From the NCBI RefSeq assembly GCF_003202285.1, contig NZ_MASW01000001.1, positions 1-64,000 on the forward strand: 64,000 nucleotides of DNA, given 5' to 3'. The stretch comes from Prauserella muralis (GTDB lineage: Bacteria; Actinomycetota; Actinomycetes; Mycobacteriales; Pseudonocardiaceae). A program made the position numbers and the translations under genes. Positions 61,455 through 64,000 of the stretch are shown in pieces (positions within the stretch are counted from its first letter, which is position 1; each line of letters starts with the position of its first letter). The notes below the pieces were generated by a model. It searched no databases. It had not been told where the DNA came from and saw only the letters and a program-made list of their open reading frames with translations.

Positions 61455-63092
61455 TTAGGGGAGGAGTTTGCCCGGGTTGAGGATGCCGGTGGGGTCAACG
61501 GCTCGCTTGGCGGCGGTGAGGACGGCCACGCCCAGGTCACCGATCTCGGCGGCCAGGTACGGGGCGTGGTCGGCGCCGACGGCGTGGTGGTGCGAGATGG
61601 TGCCCAGCCCGCTGTCGGCGATCGCCGCGCTCGCCGCGTGTTTCGCGCGCTGCCACTGGCCGATCGGGTCGGCCTCGTCGCGGGCCGCGAGCACGGTGAA
61701 GTAGAGCGAGGCGCCGGTCTCGTAGGCGTGCGAGACGTGGCACAGCACCAGCGGCCGGTCCAGCGACTCCCGCAGCGCGGCCCGCACCCGCTCGTACAAC
61801 GCGCCCAGATCCGACCAGTGCGCCGCCGTTTCCAGCGTCTCGACGCACACGCCCAGTTCCAGCAGCGCGTCCCGCTGCCGGGGGCCGGCGAACCGGCTCC
61901 GCCGCCACGCCTCGCCGGGCGCCCGGCCGAGCCCGACGGCACCGGCGGCACGCAGGCTGCGGACCGCCTCCCGGCGCCTGCGCACCGACTCGCCGTACCA
62001 GCCGAGGACCAGCAGGCATGGTTCGGCCAGACCCCGGGCGGCGAGGTAGCGGCGCAGCAGCGCCGTCTTCCAGTTCCCCGCCAGTGCCAGTGCCGAATCG
62101 GTCTCGTCCACATCGGACAGCCGCGTGACGTCGGCGAGCAGTCCGCGCTGGGCGAGATGCCGCACGGCGGCAAGGCCACGGTCCCAGCCGTCCACCGCGA
62201 ACGCCTCGAACCGCTCGCTCTCCGGGATCGGGCGCACCCGCAGGGCGACCTCGGTGATGACGCCGAGCGTGCCCTCACTGCCCACCGCGAGCCGGCGCAG
62301 GTCCGGCCCCGCGGCGGAGGCCGGGGCCACCCCCAGCCGCCACTCGCCCTTCGGGGTGGCCAGCCGCACGCTCTCGACCATGTCCTCGAACCGGCCGTAG
62401 CCGGACGACGCCTGCCCCGCGGAACGCGTGGCGGCGAACCCGCCGATGGTCGCGCGCTCGAACGACTGCGGGACATGCCCGAGTGTCAGGCCGTGCAGCG
62501 ACAGCATCCGCTCGGCGTCCGGCCCGCGCACCCCGGCCTGCAGCACGGCGATCCGCGACACCGGGTCCACCGACACCAGCCGGTCGAGCCGCTCCAGGTC
62601 GAGCACGAGCACCGCGTCCTTGCCGCCGCGCAGGGCGTTGACGCCACCGACGACCGACGTGCCGCCGCCGAACGGCACCACCGCGATGTCGTGCTCGACG
62701 CACACGTCCAGCACCCGCTGCACCTGCCCGGGGTCGGCGGGCAGCACGACGGCGTCGGGCACGTCGAGGCCCGCCGAGGGGTGCCTGCGGCGCAGCAGGT
62801 CGAGGTAGGAAAGGCCCCCGCTGCGCGCGAGCCGCTCGCCGGGATCGTCGAGCACGTGCTCGGGGCCGACGATCACGGCGAGTTTCTCCGCGGCCGGGCC
62901 GGGTAACCGGGACGGCGTGACCAGCAGAGCCGAGTCGGGCGCGACCGGAGCGCCGGGCACGCACCGGCCGATACGCTGGGTCAGCCAGCGCACCGCCCTG
63001 GGGGCCAGTTCGGTCGCGGCGGCGCCGTCGCGCGTCCACGCTGCCCGCATCCGGTGGTCGGCGATGTCGTTCACCACTAAAGTGTGACACAT
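61455..63092 (-). CDS. FAD-linked oxidase (alkylglycerone-phosphate synthase / glycolate oxidase-like)
   Basis: A 545-residue VAO-family flavoprotein. The FAD-binding PCMH domain is at about 105-285, with VPFGGGTSVVGGVNALRGGK and LTLGHVPQSFERATIGGFAATRSAGQASSGYGRFEDMV. The C-terminal part ends ISHHHAVGADHAPYLAAEIGD and DPTGILNPGKLLP, as in AGPS and D-2-hydroxyacid dehydrogenases. The HHH run supports the AGPS-like subgroup. Start uncertain: ATG 63092 or GTG 63077/63074. Divergent from the TetR gene; with glpD next, a glycerol-ether or glycerol-3-phosphate role is possible. Confidence 0.88.
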   Translation of the reverse strand: MCHTLVVNDIADHRMRAAWTRDGAAATELAPRAVRWLTQRIGRCVPGAPVAPDSALLVTPSRLPGPAAEKLAVIVGPEHVLDDPGERLARSGGLSYLDLLRRRHPSAGLDVPDAVVLPADPGQVQRVLDVCVEHDIAVVPFGGGTSVVGGVNALRGGKDAVLVLDLERLDRLVSVDPVSRIAVLQAGVRGPDAERMLSLHGLTLGHVPQSFERATIGGFAATRSAGQASSGYGRFEDMVESVRLATPKGEWRLGVAPASAAGPDLRRLAVGSEGTLGVITEVALRVRPIPESERFEAFAVDGWDRGLAAVRHLAQRGLLADVTRLSDVDETDSALALAGNWKTALLRRYLAARGLAEPCLLVLGWYGESVRRRREAVRSLRAAGAVGLGRAPGEAWRRSRFAGPRQRDALLELGVCVETLETAAHWSDLGALYERVRAALRESLDRPLVLCHVSHAYETGASLYFTVLAARDEADPIGQWQRAKHAASAAIADSGLGTISHHHAVGADHAPYLAAEIGDLGVAVLTAAKRAVDPTGILNPGKLLP

Positions 63093-63732
63093 GCAAGCCG
63101 AACGTCACACCGCGCCGCGGCGGCAGAGCGCGCTCGCAGGCAGCCGGGACCGGGTCGCGCCCGGCCGCGTCCCCGACGACGTCCTGCTCGACGCGGCCAG
63201 GCAGTGCGTGCTGACGGCCGGTGTGCGGCGTACCACCCTGGCCGAGATCGCGCGGACCGCGAAGGTCAGCCGGATGACGCTGTACCGCCGCTTCCCGGAC
63301 GTGCGCAGCATCCTGGCCGCGCTCATGACCCGCGAGTTCGGCTCGCTGCTGCGCGGCGTCGCCTCGAAGGTCCGGACCGCCCGCGACGCGCGGGACCGGC
63401 TGGTGCGCAGCGCGGTCGCCGGAGTGCGCGCCCTGGTGGCCGACCCGCTGATGCGCACCGTGCTCGACGTCGACGCGGAGCTGGTGCTGCCCTACATCAC
63501 GCAGCGCCTCGGCGCGACGCAGCGCCTCGCCGAGGAGGTCCTGCGTTCGCTCATCGTGGCGGGACACCAGGACGGCTCCGTGCGGCGCGGCGACGTCGCC
63601 GCGCAGGTGCGCGCGGTGCTGCTCGTGGTGCAGTCCTTCGTGCTGTCACTGCGGCCCGCCACCGCGGACGTCGGCGAGGATGCCCTGCTCGACGAGTTGC
63701 GGCACCTGCTCACCGGGGCGCTGAAGCCATGA
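63091..63732 (+). CDS. TetR-family regulator
   Basis: A 213-residue regulator. The HTH is at about 30-75: VLLDAARQCVLTAGVRRTTLAEIARTAKVSRMTLYRRFPDVRSILAAL. The C-terminal domain is helical, with LLVVQSFVLSLRP. The ATG at 63091 overlaps the alternative ATG of the divergent oxidase (CATG), and no ribosome site precedes it, so either translation is leaderless or a later start is used. The stop overlaps the glpD start (ATGA). Probably regulates oxidase and glpD. Confidence 0.9.
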   Translation: MQAERHTAPRRQSALAGSRDRVAPGRVPDDVLLDAARQCVLTAGVRRTTLAEIARTAKVSRMTLYRRFPDVRSILAALMTREFGSLLRGVASKVRTARDARDRLVRSAVAGVRALVADPLMRTVLDVDAELVLPYITQRLGATQRLAEEVLRSLIVAGHQDGSVRRGDVAAQVRAVLLVVQSFVLSLRPATADVGEDALLDELRHLLTGALKP

Positions 63733-64000
63733 TCAGGGCCTCGTTGTCGGCCCGCAGGAGGGCGCGGGAGCTGGACGCACTGGCCTCGGGCGAGCGCGTG
63801 GACATCGTCGTGGTGGGCGGCGGGGTCACGGGCGCGGGTATCGCGCTCGACGCCGCCTCCCGCGGGCTGTCGGTGGCGCTCGTGGAGGCGCACGACCTGG
63901 CGTTCGGCACGTCGCGCTGGTCGAGCAAGCTCGTGCACGGCGGCCTGCGCTACCTCGCCAACGGCGACGTCGCCCTGGCCAGGGAGAGCGCCGCGGAGAG
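63729..64000 (+). CDS. glpD: Aerobic glycerol-3-phosphate dehydrogenase, N-terminal part (cut by window end)
   Basis: The frame from ATG 63729 is open to the window end (90 codons). MIRASLSARRARELDALA precedes the FAD-binding strand VDIVVVGGGVTGAGIALDAASRG with the GGGxTGxGxAxDA dinucleotide motif. EAHDLAFGTSRWSSKLVHGGLRYLANGD is the highly conserved GlpD motif. It oxidises glycerol-3-phosphate to dihydroxyacetone phosphate and feeds electrons to menaquinone. The start overlaps the TetR stop, so they are co-translated. The rest lies to the right. Confidence 0.93.
   Translation, partial: MIRASLSARRRARELDALASGERVDIVVVGGGVTGAGIALDAASRGLSVALVEAHDLAFGTSRWSSKLVHGGLRYLANGDVALARESAAE

Overview
The window is high-GC DNA (roughly 70-75 % by eye) with GTG and TTG starts, ATGA/GTGA stop-start overlaps and actinobacterial marker genes: a mycothiol-dependent formaldehyde dehydrogenase, actinobacterial IHF, a Glp/GlpR pair and KstR-type boxes. 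The gene content and the style of the intergenic palindromes fit a Pseudonocardiaceae-type chromosome (Amycolatopsis, Prauserella or Saccharomonospora relatives). That placement is inference; no marker such as 16S is present.

Left part (1-23 kb). The window opens in the tail of a serine recombinase beside a tRNA-Ala. A long block then matches, from family knowledge, the M. tuberculosis neighbourhood Rv0981-Rv0996: glpR/sepX, rimJ, glp (moeA-like), galU, 5-formyl-THF cyclo-ligase, a CIRCE-controlled Ruc/FmdB chaperone, a SAF-domain protein, mscL, mogA/moaB2, htrA/pepD and mprB-mprA. Between mogA and htrA sits a cell-surface sugar block: an epimerase, a two-component system, a polytopic membrane protein, two nucleotide-sugar-type transferases and a methyltransferase. 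A galT-deoR pair separates htrA from mprAB. An orphan LuxR regulator, tRNA-Arg, a WYL regulator and an epoxide hydrolase follow.

Middle part (23-41 kb). An ECF41-type sigma factor lies with its likely targets (carboxymuconolactone decarboxylase-like protein, DoxX). The same 16-nt-spaced promoter motif can be read three times around it. Next come a Pro/Gln-rich membrane protein, a Cys-rich small protein, a NarL-type two-component system, a SigG-like sigma factor divergent from a hydrolase, a class III CoA-transferase, a virginiamycin B lyase-like propeller, a small LuxR-type regulator divergent from an SRPBCC-hydrolase operon, RecQ, a secreted glycerophosphodiesterase, a DedA protein, a small chaplin-like secreted protein and CysQ.

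Right part (41-64 kb) is dominated by lipid and acyl-CoA metabolism. A SnoaL protein and a gene trio resembling Rv3531c-Rv3530c-Rv3529c carry two KstR-like operators, suggesting steroid catabolism. An enoyl-CoA hydratase, acyl-CoA ligase and TetR gene form an overlapping operon with a palindromic operator. Further on are a DtxR-family repressor, an MFS pump with its TetR and two operators, an acyl-CoA dehydrogenase, a phosphopantetheinyl transferase, an isochorismate synthase, an IHF gene, a long-chain acyl-CoA ligase, a thioesterase, a C39-like peptidase, mycothiol-dependent formaldehyde dehydrogenase, a flavin oxidase, a TetR regulator and the start of glpD, cut by the window edge.

Across the window many gene ends carry strong palindromes. 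Some look like plain terminators. Others belong to repeat families, one with three copies here, and two of them supply the last codons of the gene they touch. No CRISPR array, insertion sequence, rRNA operon or complete biosynthetic cluster was seen.
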